DNA of 64,000 nucleotides. Origin: Adlercreutzia rubneri (GTDB taxonomy: Bacteria; Actinomycetota; Coriobacteriia; Coriobacteriales; Eggerthellaceae). The stretch is taken from positions 1-64,000 of the forward strand of contig NZ_WPOO01000005.1 of the NCBI RefSeq assembly GCF_009755265.1, written 5' to 3'. The position numbers and the translations under genes are program-made. Below are positions 8,584-17,065 of this stretch, one piece after another (position 1 is the first letter of the stretch; every line of letters starts with the position of its first letter). The notes below the pieces were generated by a model. It was not told the origin of the DNA, did not search any database, and saw only the letters and a program-made list of their open reading frames with translations.

Positions 8584-8971
8584 TACAATACCACAGGCGA
8601 GCGAGCCAGACGGCCGCGTACCCTTTCAGGGTGCGAGGAAAGTCCGGGCTCCGCAGGGCAAGATGCCAGCTAACGGCTGGGCGGGGCGACCCGACGGATC
8701 AGTGCCACAGAAAAGAAGACTCCCCTGCTCGGAACATGCTGCGATGCGCAGCATGCGCGACACAGGAGAAAAGCTGAAACGGTGCGGTAAGAGCGCACCA
8801 GCGCGGCGGCAACGTCGCGGCTTGGTAAACCCCATCTGGAGCAAGCGCAAATAGGAGCGCCATACGGTGGCCCGCCGTGCGCTCGGGTTGCGTGCTAGAG
8901 GCGCGGGGCGACTCGCGTTCGAGATAAATGGCCGTCCCAAGACAGAACCCGGCTTACAGGCCCGCTCGCCT
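8584..8971 (+). ncRNA. rnpB: RNase P RNA (bacterial type A) with its -10 box
   Basis: The catalytic RNA of RNase P, which matures tRNA 5' ends. Helix P1 pairs AGGCGAGCG at 8595 with CGCTCGCCT ending at 8971. In between are the conserved GAGGAAAGTCCGGGCTC, GGCGACCCGACGGATCAGTG CCACAGAAAA, AACGGTGCGGTAAGAGCGCA CCAG and the 3' ACAGAACCCGGCTTACAGGC stretches. The RNA itself spans about 8595-8971; TACAAT at 8584-8589 is a good -10 with no clear -35. Confidence 0.96.
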
Positions 8972-8999
8972 TTCTGTTTGCACTGCCTCTCCATGAATC

Positions 9000-9037
9000 A
9001 AAACGGTCCACTGCGACTACGCAGCGGACCGTTTTTA
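9000..9037 (+). terminator. Rho-independent terminator of rnpB
   Basis: ACGGTCC-A-CTGCG pairs with CGCAG-C-GGACCGT (one mismatch, tetraloop ACTA) followed by TTTTT. It lies 30 bases after the RNase P RNA. The A run on the other side means it can also end minus-strand transcripts from the NrfD gene. Confidence 0.85.
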
Positions 9038-9069
9038 AGGAAGGGGATCACCCAAAGGGGTCGAGGGGG

Positions 9070-10041
9070 CTATCCGAGTAACTGCGACACCGCATCAATT
9101 ACCGGGTCGGCATGAAGGCCGGCCATAACGATGATGAAGCGCAGAGCGCAGCCGCCGATCATGGCGCCCAAAGCACCCCAGAGCGTGGCGCCCTGGGCCT
9201 TGTCGGACTTGCCCACCAGGGCGACAAGCGCCGCCGCAAGGGGGCAGACCAGTCCAACCAGGACGACCAGCGCCCAGAACGGCAGAGCCAGATCGCCTCC
9301 GATGATGAGTGCGGCCGATTGGGCGGCAACGGCGGCCTCGTGGGACTCCTGAACCGGCGAGCCCGCCATGGAGACCAAAAGGAGGGCCAACACTGCCAGC
9401 TCCAACACCACCAGCGCCACGACCGCGTACTCCAAAATGCGGTTCGTCTCCTTGGAAAGCGCGGCCTTCTTACGGTTGGCCAGCGCGATAACCTCCACCA
9501 GAGCCACGCCGGTATCCAGCGCCGACACCGTGAACAAGCACGGCAGGAGCAATGTGTTCCAGAGCGGAACACCCGGAGCGCTCATGAGCAGAATGCCCGT
9601 GTACACCGCCACGCAGAAGCCCAGCACGCAGCTGACGACGCCTAACGCGCGCGCCAGCTTCGGCGCATACCCGTCGAAGCCCTTGATGCGCTTCGCCAAA
9701 GCCCCGGCCGTCTTCTCCCAGACGACGATGGCCTCAAGAGCGAATACCACGAGAGCCGCGAACACGATCCAGGCGCCGAAGGTCATCCACGAGCCGAAGT
9801 TCGAGAAGCTCTGCCACATCATCATACCGCGCAAGGGCGTGATGAGCTCGCTCAAAAGCAGCAGCAGGCCCACGGCGAGGCAGACAACAGCGGCCACAAG
9901 CGACGCGAACACCGTGGAGCGCGCCTTGTCGCCCTCCCTGAAGTACACCACCATGGCAGCGATGAACGCGCCGGCGCCCATGCCGCCCAAAAACAGGTAC
10001 AGGGCGGGCTGCCAGCCCCAAATATCTTGCAATCCTTCCAT
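9070..10041 (-). CDS. NrfD/PsrC-like quinone-interacting membrane subunit
   Basis: A 323-residue protein with eight or more hydrophobic segments, opening WGWQPALYLFLGGMGAGAF, the typical first helix of NrfD/PsrC/DmsC-like anchors, followed by LITPLRGMMMW in the second helix region. Such subunits exchange electrons with menaquinol in the membrane. It is the last gene of a four-gene minus-strand group (flavoprotein, multihaem lipoprotein, ferredoxin, NrfD), with GGAGAG before the ATG. By analogy it would oxidise menaquinol and pass electrons to the ferredoxin subunit. The final acceptor substrate is unknown. Confidence 0.88.
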   Translation of the reverse strand: MEGLQDIWGWQPALYLFLGGMGAGAFIAAMVVYFREGDKARSTVFASLVAAVVCLAVGLLLLLSELITPLRGMMMWQSFSNFGSWMTFGAWIVFAALVVFALEAIVVWEKTAGALAKRIKGFDGYAPKLARALGVVSCVLGFCVAVYTGILLMSAPGVPLWNTLLLPCLFTVSALDTGVALVEVIALANRKKAALSKETNRILEYAVVALVVLELAVLALLLVSMAGSPVQESHEAAVAAQSAALIIGGDLALPFWALVVLVGLVCPLAAALVALVGKSDKAQGATLWGALGAMIGGCALRFIIVMAGLHADPVIDAVSQLLG

Positions 10042-10112
10042 TCTCTCTCCTTAGCACGAAATGGTTTTCACGGTGGGGCGCGGCACTCAGGCGCGCCCCG
10101 GTCATCTATCGG

Positions 10113-10772
10113 CTAGGCCAAATAGAAGGACGGTTTCGTGGACGCCTCCACCACCTTGGCGTCGGGACACTGGGCCAGAAGCTCGTCTACCGTGCCGAAG
10201 TGAAGCGCCCCGAACTTGCAGGCCTCGGCGCAACGCGGGGCGTTGCCCGGGCGCGTGCCGCCCAGGGTGCAGCAGTCACACTTGTCCATAGCGGCCGAGC
10301 TGTAGGTGGGCACGCCGAAGGGGCAGGCCTGGTAGCAGTACTTGCAGCCGATGCAGCGATCCTTATCGACGTAGACCACCCCGTCCTCCGCCTTCTTGAT
10401 GGCTCCGGCAGGGCACACCGACGCGCAGGCCGGCTCCTCGCAGTGCATGCAGGACGTCGACACAAACAGCGCCTCGCCGTCTTTCTCGTACTTGGTAATG
10501 TGGCGGCGAGCCGGGCGCGATTCGGGGGTCTTGTTGAACTTGCGACAAGCCTCAACGCAAGCTTGGCAGTTGAGACAATTGTGCGGCTTCACGAGAAAGC
10601 CCACGCGGCCAGCGTAGGGACCCGTTTCCCTGCCGCCCTCGGCCCGACCCTCGTCTTCGGCGTGTGCCGCGTCCACCATGAAGATGCACGCTCCGCCGGC
10701 GGCAAGAAGGGAAGCGGCCGCCGCGATCTTCACAGCGCTGCGTCTATCGAGAGCAGTCGTCGAGATACTCAT
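10113..10772 (-). CDS. Tat-exported four-cluster ferredoxin-like subunit
   Basis: A 219-residue iron-sulfur protein of the NrfC/PhsB/DmsB type. The N terminus has a twin-arginine signal (DRRSAVKIAAAASLLAAGG). Cysteine groups follow in order: CLNCQACVEAC, CMHCEEPACASVCPAGAI, CIGCKYCYQACPFG and CDCCTLGGTRPGNAPRCAEAC, enough for four cubane clusters. It would link the NrfD membrane subunit to an exported redox partner. ATG at 10772 is chosen because AAGGAG precedes it by eight bases; an in-frame GTG lies three codons upstream. The neighbouring cytochrome and flavoprotein suggest that it feeds the haem lipoprotein. Confidence 0.93.
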   Translation of the reverse strand: MSISTTALDRRSAVKIAAAASLLAAGGACIFMVDAAHAEDEGRAEGGRETGPYAGRVGFLVKPHNCLNCQACVEACRKFNKTPESRPARRHITKYEKDGEALFVSTSCMHCEEPACASVCPAGAIKKAEDGVVYVDKDRCIGCKYCYQACPFGVPTYSSAAMDKCDCCTLGGTRPGNAPRCAEACKFGALHFGTVDELLAQCPDAKVVEASTKPSFYLA

Positions 10773-10807
10773 CTTACGCACTCCTTTTCAATGATTCGCG
10801 GAGCCGC

Positions 10808-11431
10808 CTAGTGGCAGGTACCGCACTCGTAAACGTTCTCGTGGTGGCAGCTGAGGCACTTGTCGGTGGCTGTTTGATAGGCCTCCCCCTCCTTGTGCGT
10901 CAGATGGCAGTCGGAGCACTTGATGTCCCCGTGGGAAGTGCCCACATTGTGAATCTCATGAGGGTTCACCGTCGTGCCGTTGGCATCCACCAAAAGCTTG
11001 TCGTCGGGAATGTTCGCGATCATCTCGTCATAGTTGTGGCAGTCTTCGTTCAAGCAGGTCTGATCGGTCACCTCTGTGCGCTTCAGACTGTCGGCCTCCT
11101 TGCTGTCAGCCGAAAGCTTGCGGTGGGCCCCCTCCAGAGCCTTATCCTTCGTATGGCAATCGAGGCAGCCAATGTCCTGGTGGTCCTCGATGCCGGCAAG
11201 GCAGAGCTCGTTTTGAGCGGAGGCCACTTCCGAGTCATGGCAGGCATCGCATTCCGACTCCTCGGTCAGCTTGAACTTCACCTTGTCCTTAGGTGTGGCT
11301 TGAACAGACGTTATGCCGTTCCAGTCAATCGCGCTTCCTGTGGAAGAGAGTGCCTGCTGCGCACAGCCGGCCAGCGCCGCCACGAGCGCCACGCCCAAAA
11401 GCATGCTGCCCAGAAATAGTTTCTTGTTCAT
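10808..11431 (-). CDS. Multihaem c-type cytochrome lipoprotein
   Basis: A 207-residue exported cytochrome. The N terminus is a lipoprotein signal ending in the lipobox LAGC (Cys22). Five canonical haem sites are visible (CDACH, CLDCH, CSDCH, CLSCH, CGTCH) plus one CLNEDCH with the C-x4-CH spacing known from cytochrome c3. The last CGTCH is the very end of the protein. Several other His residues could serve as distal ligands. Small cytochromes of this sort pass electrons to separate flavoprotein reductases in Coriobacteriia. It lies between the flavoprotein and ferredoxin genes on the same strand. Confidence 0.9.
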   Translation of the reverse strand: MNKKLFLGSMLLGVALVAALAGCAQQALSSTGSAIDWNGITSVQATPKDKVKFKLTEESECDACHDSEVASAQNELCLAGIEDHQDIGCLDCHTKDKALEGAHRKLSADSKEADSLKRTEVTDQTCLNEDCHNYDEMIANIPDDKLLVDANGTTVNPHEIHNVGTSHGDIKCSDCHLTHKEGEAYQTATDKCLSCHHENVYECGTCH

Positions 11432-11467
11432 GATGGTACCGTCCTTGTTCTCGCTATTGAGCCGAAA

Positions 11468-13027
11468 TTACTCGAGATCAAAGTCCCACGGCTCCAGCTC
11501 GGCGATGCTGCTGATCGCCACGCCGGCCTGGCCCCAGCAGCCGTTGACGGCGATAGGCTGCATATAGGTGACCACGTTGCCGATGTTGCCCGCGCTGTAC
11601 AAACGGGGAATGGGCTCGTTGCGCCATGTGAGCGTGCGACCGTACTCGTCGGTGGTCAGACCGCCGATGGTGTAGATAATGGAAGGCGCAAGCTCGATGG
11701 CGTAGTAAGGGCCATCGCCCAAAGGAGCCATCTTCTCGGGGTTGCGGCCAAAGGCATCGACTCCGGCAGCGCAATCGGCATTGTACTTGTCGATGGAGGC
11801 CTGCAGCTTCTCAGCGCTGATGCCGATGGCCTCGGCGATGTCCGCCACCGTCTCGCCGCGCATGATCCAGCCCTTCTCGAGCTCGGCCTGGTTGTCCGCG
11901 CTCCAGATGTAGCCGCCCACCTCCTCGGGCATGCAGTTGGCCCAGCTGCAACCAGCGTTGGCGTTACCCAAGGTGAAGGCATCAAAAGTCGCCTGATCCA
12001 CGATCTCGAACATCGAGGAGTTCACATAATGGGCACCGTCGGCGCGGCACTGCATCATGTCGCCTTCGAAGTCGAACAGCGGCAAAGTGGATTTATTGTG
12101 GGTGAACGAGCAGAACTCGTCGATGAACCGGTCGCCGTTCTGGTTGACGATCATGACGCTGCCGTTGTCGGGGGGCAAACAGAACATGCCCGTACCGATC
12201 TCCTTGCTAGCCGCTTTGGAAGTAAGGTACATGATCTCGTAGCCCTTGGCCAACTTGGAGAGCTTCGCCCCCAGCTCGCCAGCCATAATGAGGCCGTCGC
12301 CCGTCAGATGGGGCGAGCCGACCGAGAAGTAATCCATGCCCATGAGGTGAAAGTTCGCCATGAGCTCCTTATTCATGGTATAGGCGCCTGTGGCCAGAAG
12401 CACGCCGTAATGCGCCTTCACATTGAGGGGCTCGTCCTTGGTGCCGGCCACCACGCCAACCACCTCCCCCTCGTCGCTGGTGATGAGAGATAAGCCCGGG
12501 GTCTCGTAGAGAATCTCGGCCTCGGCGTCGATCGCCGCCTGCAGCAGTCCCTTGTAGATGCCCGGGCCCGCGCCATCGATGACCACATAGGGCTGATCGG
12601 CCCACTCCATGTACTTGTGGGCAACGAGCCAATCGATGGCGTCGGTACCGTACTCGTCGATGCCGTAGACCAGATCCTCGTTGGCTTCACCGAACGAGCC
12701 AGTGCTCATCAGCACGTTGGGATCAGTCGATATGGGGAACAGATAACCGCCGCAGCAGCGCACATCGCCGCCGGCCGACTCCTCGGGCTGCTTTTCCAGC
12801 ACAATAGCGGAGAGGTTGTTGTCGTAGGCTTGCACGGCGGCCCAAAGCCCCGCCGCACCGCCGCCCACGATGACGACGTCGGCCTCCTTGTCCCACTTAA
12901 TGCCGGTGGTGTCCTGCTTCGCGTAGGCCTTTCCGGCGCACCCGGACAAAGCTGCGGCACCTACCATGCCCGCTCCAGCAATGAGGGCACCTCCGATAAA
13001 ATTCCTGCGGCTCAATGCGTTTTCCAT
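11468..13027 (-). CDS. Tat-exported FAD-binding reductase, fumarate-reductase-like
   Basis: A 519-residue exported flavoprotein of the fumarate reductase/succinate dehydrogenase flavoprotein superfamily. The N terminus has a twin-arginine motif (SRRNFIGG) and a lipobox-like SGC, so it may be a Tat-exported lipoprotein. The FAD-binding GGGAAGLWAA follows ADVVIV, and the C terminus has LYSAGNIGNV. It has no haem or FMN-binding domain of its own, which fits the separate cytochrome next door. The substrate is unknown: the usual fumarate reductase active-site stretch is not evident. A strong AGGAGG precedes two adjacent ATGs (13030 and 13027); the second has better spacing. First gene of the module and divergent from the MarR-type regulator. 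Confidence 0.88.
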   Translation of the reverse strand: MENALSRRNFIGGALIAGAGMVGAAALSGCAGKAYAKQDTTGIKWDKEADVVIVGGGAAGLWAAVQAYDNNLSAIVLEKQPEESAGGDVRCCGGYLFPISTDPNVLMSTGSFGEANEDLVYGIDEYGTDAIDWLVAHKYMEWADQPYVVIDGAGPGIYKGLLQAAIDAEAEILYETPGLSLITSDEGEVVGVVAGTKDEPLNVKAHYGVLLATGAYTMNKELMANFHLMGMDYFSVGSPHLTGDGLIMAGELGAKLSKLAKGYEIMYLTSKAASKEIGTGMFCLPPDNGSVMIVNQNGDRFIDEFCSFTHNKSTLPLFDFEGDMMQCRADGAHYVNSSMFEIVDQATFDAFTLGNANAGCSWANCMPEEVGGYIWSADNQAELEKGWIMRGETVADIAEAIGISAEKLQASIDKYNADCAAGVDAFGRNPEKMAPLGDGPYYAIELAPSIIYTIGGLTTDEYGRTLTWRNEPIPRLYSAGNIGNVVTYMQPIAVNGCWGQAGVAISSIAELEPWDFDLE

Positions 13028-13328
13028 CATTCCTCCTCTGATCGAGCTTCGAAAAACCCTTCCGTCTTCCTCAAGACTAACCACAGTTTGCGCTTCAGAA
13101 CGCTCGATTTCCAGGCAAGGGTTGGCAATGCGGAGCATCAGTTGGAGAAGTTTTCGTTTAACTGATATTTTCGCTATCGAACAATTCTTCCCACACAACC
13201 CGTGCAAGAACGCGTTGGTTCCCGTAATATGTGACATGAAGGTTTCCGGGCGGGACGGAGGGGTCCTCTGCCGGCACTGGAAAAGGAAGCTTCCCGAAAT
13301 GCATGCGAACAATGCGAGGAGGCAGGGC
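13028..13328. promoter_or_regulatory. Divergent control region of the reductase module and its regulator
   Basis: No gene is supported here. The dyad TCAGTT (13138-13143) and AACTGA (13160-13165) and the overlapping GATA-N7-TATC (13164-13178) are candidate operators for the adjacent MarR-type regulator. TAATAT near 13227 could be a -10 for the regulator, but no firm promoter pair was found on either strand. Confidence 0.35.
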
Positions 13329-14222
13329 ATGGAAAGCGCAGCTCCTATTTCCGACATGATCACAGGATTGACCCTTTACTGCCGACTCGTCGAGGACATC
13401 ATCGAGGGCGAAACTGAGCTCACTCTAACCGAATACCGTATGCTCTTTTTCCTCAGCATGACCCCCGACAAGCGGGCGCGCATCCATACGCTGGCCGAGG
13501 CCCTGTATCTCAGCGCCAGCACCATAAGCGATGCCGCCAAGAATCTGGAAGCGCTGGGATTCATCGAAAAGGCCGACAGTCGGAACGATCTCAAGGCTGT
13601 TTGGGCGGTCGTTACTAAAGACGGCGAGCGAGAGCTCGGCCGATGCACAACGGCGCTCGTCGAGTACTCCCAAGAATACTGGAGCCTCATCGGCCCCCAA
13701 ACTACGCAGATTTATCTCTCCTCGGGTGCAAAGCTCATCGAGCATAGCAACTACCCCATTCAAGCCGCCCTCGAGCTGCCGGGACAAGCCTTCTACCCCT
13801 TCGTAACGAGGATCTATCTTCTCAGCGCAGTCAGTTGGTTCAAGAGCACCTACAACCTAAGCCTCCTCGACGCCCGCATCCTCATGCTGCTGCTCGAGCG
13901 AGGCACCGTGCTCACGTGCGCGGAGATATCCCATCTTCTCAAGGTATCCAACAGCGCGGTATCGAACGCCGTGCGCAGCCTCAGTCGCGTAAAACACTAC
14001 GTCGAACGAGAGAAGGTAGCGGGATCCGGAAAGATTAAAGTGCAGCTTACAGAAGAGGGCGTCTCTACCGCGCAGGAGATACGCGAACGGTTCATCACTC
14101 GCTACATGAAGCAGTTCGACGTGACTCGCGAGGAATTCGAGGAGGTGCTGAAAGCGGTGCATCCGCGCCACCGGAAGAGCTATATGCAGAAGGTCTTCGG
14201 GGAAAGCTTCGCGGGCATCTAA
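13329..14222 (+). CDS. Transcriptional regulator with two MarR-like winged-helix domains
   Basis: A 297-residue protein that looks like two MarR-type units in tandem. The first (about residues 10-125) has LTLTEYRMLFFLSM, then SASTISDAAKNLEALGFIEK as recognition helix and a wing with RNDLKAVWAVVTKDGE. The second (about 160-285) has LSLLDARILMLLLERG, then VSNSAVSNAVRSLSRVKHYV and a wing reaching VQLTEEG. MarR proteins usually dimerise from single-domain chains of about 145 residues, so this chain may act alone or as a four-headed dimer. AGGAGG six bases before ATG 13329 decides the start. Divergent orientation suggests that it controls the reductase module. Confidence 0.82.
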   Translation: MESAAPISDMITGLTLYCRLVEDIIEGETELTLTEYRMLFFLSMTPDKRARIHTLAEALYLSASTISDAAKNLEALGFIEKADSRNDLKAVWAVVTKDGERELGRCTTALVEYSQEYWSLIGPQTTQIYLSSGAKLIEHSNYPIQAALELPGQAFYPFVTRIYLLSAVSWFKSTYNLSLLDARILMLLLERGTVLTCAEISHLLKVSNSAVSNAVRSLSRVKHYVEREKVAGSGKIKVQLTEEGVSTAQEIRERFITRYMKQFDVTREEFEEVLKAVHPRHRKSYMQKVFGESFAGI

Positions 14223-14242
14223 AACATTGCTTGCACCATAAA

Positions 14243-14266
14243 GAAAAGGCCCCGTGGGGCCTTTTC
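14243..14266. terminator. Bidirectional terminator between regulator and divIVA
   Basis: A perfect palindrome, GAAAAGGCCCC-GT-GGGGCCTTTTC, with T runs in both directions. It can end both the regulator transcript and the minus-strand cell division cluster that stops with divIVA. Confidence 0.88.
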
Positions 14267-14295
14267 CGTTCTACCAGGGAGATTTCCTCGGTTGG

Positions 14296-15099
14296 TTAGT
14301 CGATCTCTTCGAACTCGAAGTCGTCGGCGTCGCCGAAGCCGGAGAGATCCTTCTCGTAGGGAGAGGCAACCGGGGTGGCGGCGGCCACGACGGCGGCCGG
14401 AGCCTGGGGCGTCACGTAGGCGGAAGGCGCCACGTACTCGTCGATCTCGAAGTTGCCGGTGAGGCCGGGCACCACGTCGTACTCGCCATCCAGCGCCGTG
14501 GCGGCAGCCGGCACGTTGGCGCCGATGTCGGCCAACTTGCGGGAAGCGTCGGAGATGATGTCCTTCAGCAGGTCGGCGTACTCCTCGCGGGCGTCCTCGC
14601 GGTCGTCCTGCAGCTTGCGGATGGCATCGATGACGTCCTGACGGTCGGTGTTGGCGCGATCGATGATGCGCTGGGCCTCGTCACGGGCGTCCTGAATGGT
14701 CTCGGTGGCGTTCGCGTTGGCCTTGGCGAGAATCTCGTCGGCCGAGCGCTGGGCGATGATGAGAGCCTGGGCGATGGCATTGTCGTCGGCGCGCTTGTCG
14801 GAAAGCTGGCGCTCCAGATCGGCGATGATAGCGTCCTTCTGGGCGAGCTGAGCGTCGTACTCGGAGGTGTCGACGGTCGCCGCGGCCACCTCGGTGATGG
14901 CCACCGTGGAGGCGGCAGGCGCGTCGAAGCCGCTGAAACGATCGGCCTCCAGCTGATCCTGAAGGTGCGCGATCGTGTCGTTCAAAATATCGATCTCGTC
15001 GGCGACATGCTCGAGGAACACGTCCACTTCATCCACATCGTAGCCTTTGCGGTCGATGGAGAAGCTCTGATTGTGGATGTCGGAAGCGGTGATTGCCAT
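14296..15099 (-). CDS. divIVA: DivIVA-family cell division/polarity protein
   Basis: A 267-residue cytoplasmic coiled-coil protein. The N terminus has the DivIVA membrane-targeting domain: ITASDIHNQSF followed by RKGYDVDEVDVFLEHVADEI. A long heptad-rich stretch runs through the middle (about residues 75-215) and an acidic tail ends FGDADDFEFEEID. In actinobacteria, DivIVA (Wag31) marks poles and septa and directs wall growth. Here it closes the division cluster after sepF and yggT and ends at a bidirectional terminator. Confidence 0.93.
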   Translation of the reverse strand: MAITASDIHNQSFSIDRKGYDVDEVDVFLEHVADEIDILNDTIAHLQDQLEADRFSGFDAPAASTVAITEVAAATVDTSEYDAQLAQKDAIIADLERQLSDKRADDNAIAQALIIAQRSADEILAKANANATETIQDARDEAQRIIDRANTDRQDVIDAIRKLQDDREDAREEYADLLKDIISDASRKLADIGANVPAAATALDGEYDVVPGLTGNFEIDEYVAPSAYVTPQAPAAVVAAATPVASPYEKDLSGFGDADDFEFEEID

Positions 15100-15162
15100 G
15101 TAGGTACCTCAGTTTCTTACGATGTTACGTCGCTGACACGTCGGAATGCCGGCCGTCTGAAT

Positions 15163-15420
15163 TTAGAAAATCATCACCAGCAAACGTACCCCGAATTGTA
15201 ATACAAGCAGAGCGATGATGGGAGTCACGTCCACCATTCCTCCAAGGGGCGGAATCAATTTTCGGAACAAGTTCAAATACGGGTCGCACAGCTTGCCCAG
15301 AGCGCGGTAGATGTCGCCGATGATGCCGCTTTGGGTGTTCGGCAGCCAGGACATCATCACGTAGATGAAGATGATCATGGAGTAGGCGTCGGCCAGTCTC
15401 ACGAGGAGGTAGGTCAGCAT
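15163..15420 (-). CDS. YggT family membrane protein
   Basis: An 85-residue protein with two hydrophobic segments and the YggT signature LCDPYLNLFRKLIPPLGG between them, preceded by YVMMSWLPNT. The biochemical function is not settled; in Gram-positive bacteria it is regularly found between sepF and divIVA, as here, and is thought to take part in division or membrane organisation. AAGGAG lies ten bases before the ATG. Confidence 0.9.
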   Translation of the reverse strand: MLTYLLVRLADAYSMIIFIYVMMSWLPNTQSGIIGDIYRALGKLCDPYLNLFRKLIPPLGGMVDVTPIIALLVLQFGVRLLVMIF

Positions 15421-15466
15421 AGTTCAAAGGCTCCTTAGTCGGAAGGTCTTAAGGGCGCGCCAAGCG

Positions 15467-16264
15467 CTAGATGATGCCCTGAGTGCGCAGGTAGGAGCGC
15501 TCGGCCTCGGTGAGCTCGTCGATGCGAGTGAGGGCGAACACCTTGTTGCCCACACATTCCACGTTCGCATCCAGCGCGCTGGCCACGCCGAAGGAGAAGT
15601 CCAGGATGCGCTTGGCCAGCGCATCGGGGGTCGCTGCCAGGTTCAGCACCACGGCGTTGCCGAGCTTCAGCGCGGTGGAGACGGCCTCGGCGTCGTTGTA
15701 GGCGCCGGGGGCAATCACCTTCAGCGTGCGAGAGGGGGTGAAGCGCGAACCGGAAGCGGAGGCAGAAGTGCCTCGCGAGCTTGCCGGGCGCGTATCGGCC
15801 GGGGGCGTCGTGGACTCGAACAGCGAGTTCAGACCCTCGGAACGGGCATGGTGCACCGCCGAGGCCGCAGCGGAGGCGGCAGCCGTGCCCTCGGGGGTCA
15901 TCTGCGGCGGCAGCGAGGAATCGACCATCGTGCGGAACGAGCTGGAGGAGCCGCGGCGGCTCGCGGGCGCATCGTCGTCGGGCAGCGTGGGGACCGCCGT
16001 GCGGGCGCGCACGTCGTCGATGGAGACGAGACGGGGCATGGAGGAGCGGCCACGGGAACGCTCGCCGGGCTCGCGGGTGGTTACCGAGTCGTAGGGGTCA
16101 TAGGCCGAGCCGGACGTGCGCTCGTAGGACTCGTCGTAGCCGTACTCGCCGTAGTCGTCGCCCTCTTCGAATTCCTCGTAGTCCTCGTAGAACTCCTCGT
16201 AACCGTTCTTACGGCCGAAACCCAGCTTCGACTTGATGTCGCCGAACATGCTCTTGCCGTCCAT
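15467..16264 (-). CDS. sepF: Cell division protein SepF
   Basis: A 265-residue cytoplasmic protein that anchors FtsZ to the membrane. The N terminus (FGDIKSKLGFG) fits the short amphipathic membrane anchor. A long acidic then Ser/Arg-rich linker (about residues 20-175) follows. The C-terminal SepF domain begins around RTLKVIAPGAYNDAEAV and includes GNAVVLNLA and ILDFSFGVASAL. The linker is much longer than in Bacillus SepF (about 150 residues total). With no ftsA in the cluster, SepF is the likely main membrane tether for FtsZ. AGGAGG lies four bases before the start. Confidence 0.94.
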   Translation of the reverse strand: MDGKSMFGDIKSKLGFGRKNGYEEFYEDYEEFEEGDDYGEYGYDESYERTSGSAYDPYDSVTTREPGERSRGRSSMPRLVSIDDVRARTAVPTLPDDDAPASRRGSSSSFRTMVDSSLPPQMTPEGTAAASAAASAVHHARSEGLNSLFESTTPPADTRPASSRGTSASASGSRFTPSRTLKVIAPGAYNDAEAVSTALKLGNAVVLNLAATPDALAKRILDFSFGVASALDANVECVGNKVFALTRIDELTEAERSYLRTQGII

Positions 16265-16368
16265 GGAGCCTCCTGCTTCGTGTGGGCGGTGCCGCCCGCC
16301 GTGGTTCTAAGGTCTAAAGGGGCGCTTGCGGCCCCGCAGTGTTCTCGATCATCATACCAGCTTGAAGG

Positions 16369-17061
16369 CTACTCCTGATAAGATTCACTAAAGATGGCCC
16401 GCCCGACGCGAACAATGGTAGCCCCCAGGGGCACCGCCTCGCGCCAGTCGTCGCTCATGCCCATGGAGAGCTCCGTGAAAACGGCGGCGTCATCGGCGGG
16501 AAGCTGGGAGCGAATCTGGGCGGCCAGTTCAGCTAGTCCCGCGAAGGCCTCGCGGGCCGCCTGCGCGTCGCCGGCAGGGGCCATGGTCATAAGGCCGCGC
16601 ACGGACACGTGGGGCAGGGCGGCCACCGTGCGCACCAAATCGGCCGCCTCGACGGGGTCGACGCCGCTCTTCGACACCTCGCCCGACACGTTCACCTCGA
16701 TGAGCACGTCCTGTACCTTGGAAAGCTCCGCGGCCGCGCGATCGATTTTCTCGGCATGGCGTCGTTGGTACAGGGAGTGGATAAGCGTTGCAGAGGCGAC
16801 GATTTCGGGAATGCGGCGCGACTGGATGTTGCCGATGAAGTGCCAGCGAGCCTCGGGGAACGCGGCGGACTTCGGCACGATCTGGTCGGGGCGGTTCTCG
16901 CCGAAATCCCGGGCGCCCCCCTCGATCGCCTCGGCCACGCCCTCGGGCCCAACCGTCTTCGACACGGCCACGAGGAGCACGTCCTCGGGCGCGCGGCCCG
17001 CAGCCACCGCTGCCTCGGCCACCTCCGCGGCCACCCTCTGATAGCGCTCGGCAATACTCAC
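16369..17061 (-). CDS. YggS-type PLP homeostasis protein
   Basis: A 230-residue pyridoxal phosphate-binding TIM-barrel protein. VLLVAVSKTVG holds the PLP Lys, GARDFGENRPDQIVPK and RWHFIGNIQSRRI are diagnostic, and LSMGMSDDWREAVPLGATIVRVGRAIF forms the C-terminal phosphate site. Members keep free PLP and amino acid pools balanced; no enzyme activity is firmly known. The start is GTG at 17061, four bases after the pgeF stop codon, with AAAGGA upstream, so it is translated together with pgeF. Confidence 0.93.
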   Translation of the reverse strand: MSIAERYQRVAAEVAEAAVAAGRAPEDVLLVAVSKTVGPEGVAEAIEGGARDFGENRPDQIVPKSAAFPEARWHFIGNIQSRRIPEIVASATLIHSLYQRRHAEKIDRAAAELSKVQDVLIEVNVSGEVSKSGVDPVEAADLVRTVAALPHVSVRGLMTMAPAGDAQAAREAFAGLAELAAQIRSQLPADDAAVFTELSMGMSDDWREAVPLGATIVRVGRAIFSESYQE

Positions 17062-17065
17062 AAGC

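Noticed and set aside
8541..8994. Short open frames on both strands around 8.5-9.0 kb
   Set aside because: They lie within RNase P RNA, whose conserved elements fully explain the sequence.
11468..13027. Naming the flavoproteins as fumarate or urocanate reductase
   Set aside because: FAD-binding motifs are clear, but the substrate-site residues of those enzymes were not identified in either protein, so only the superfamily is given.
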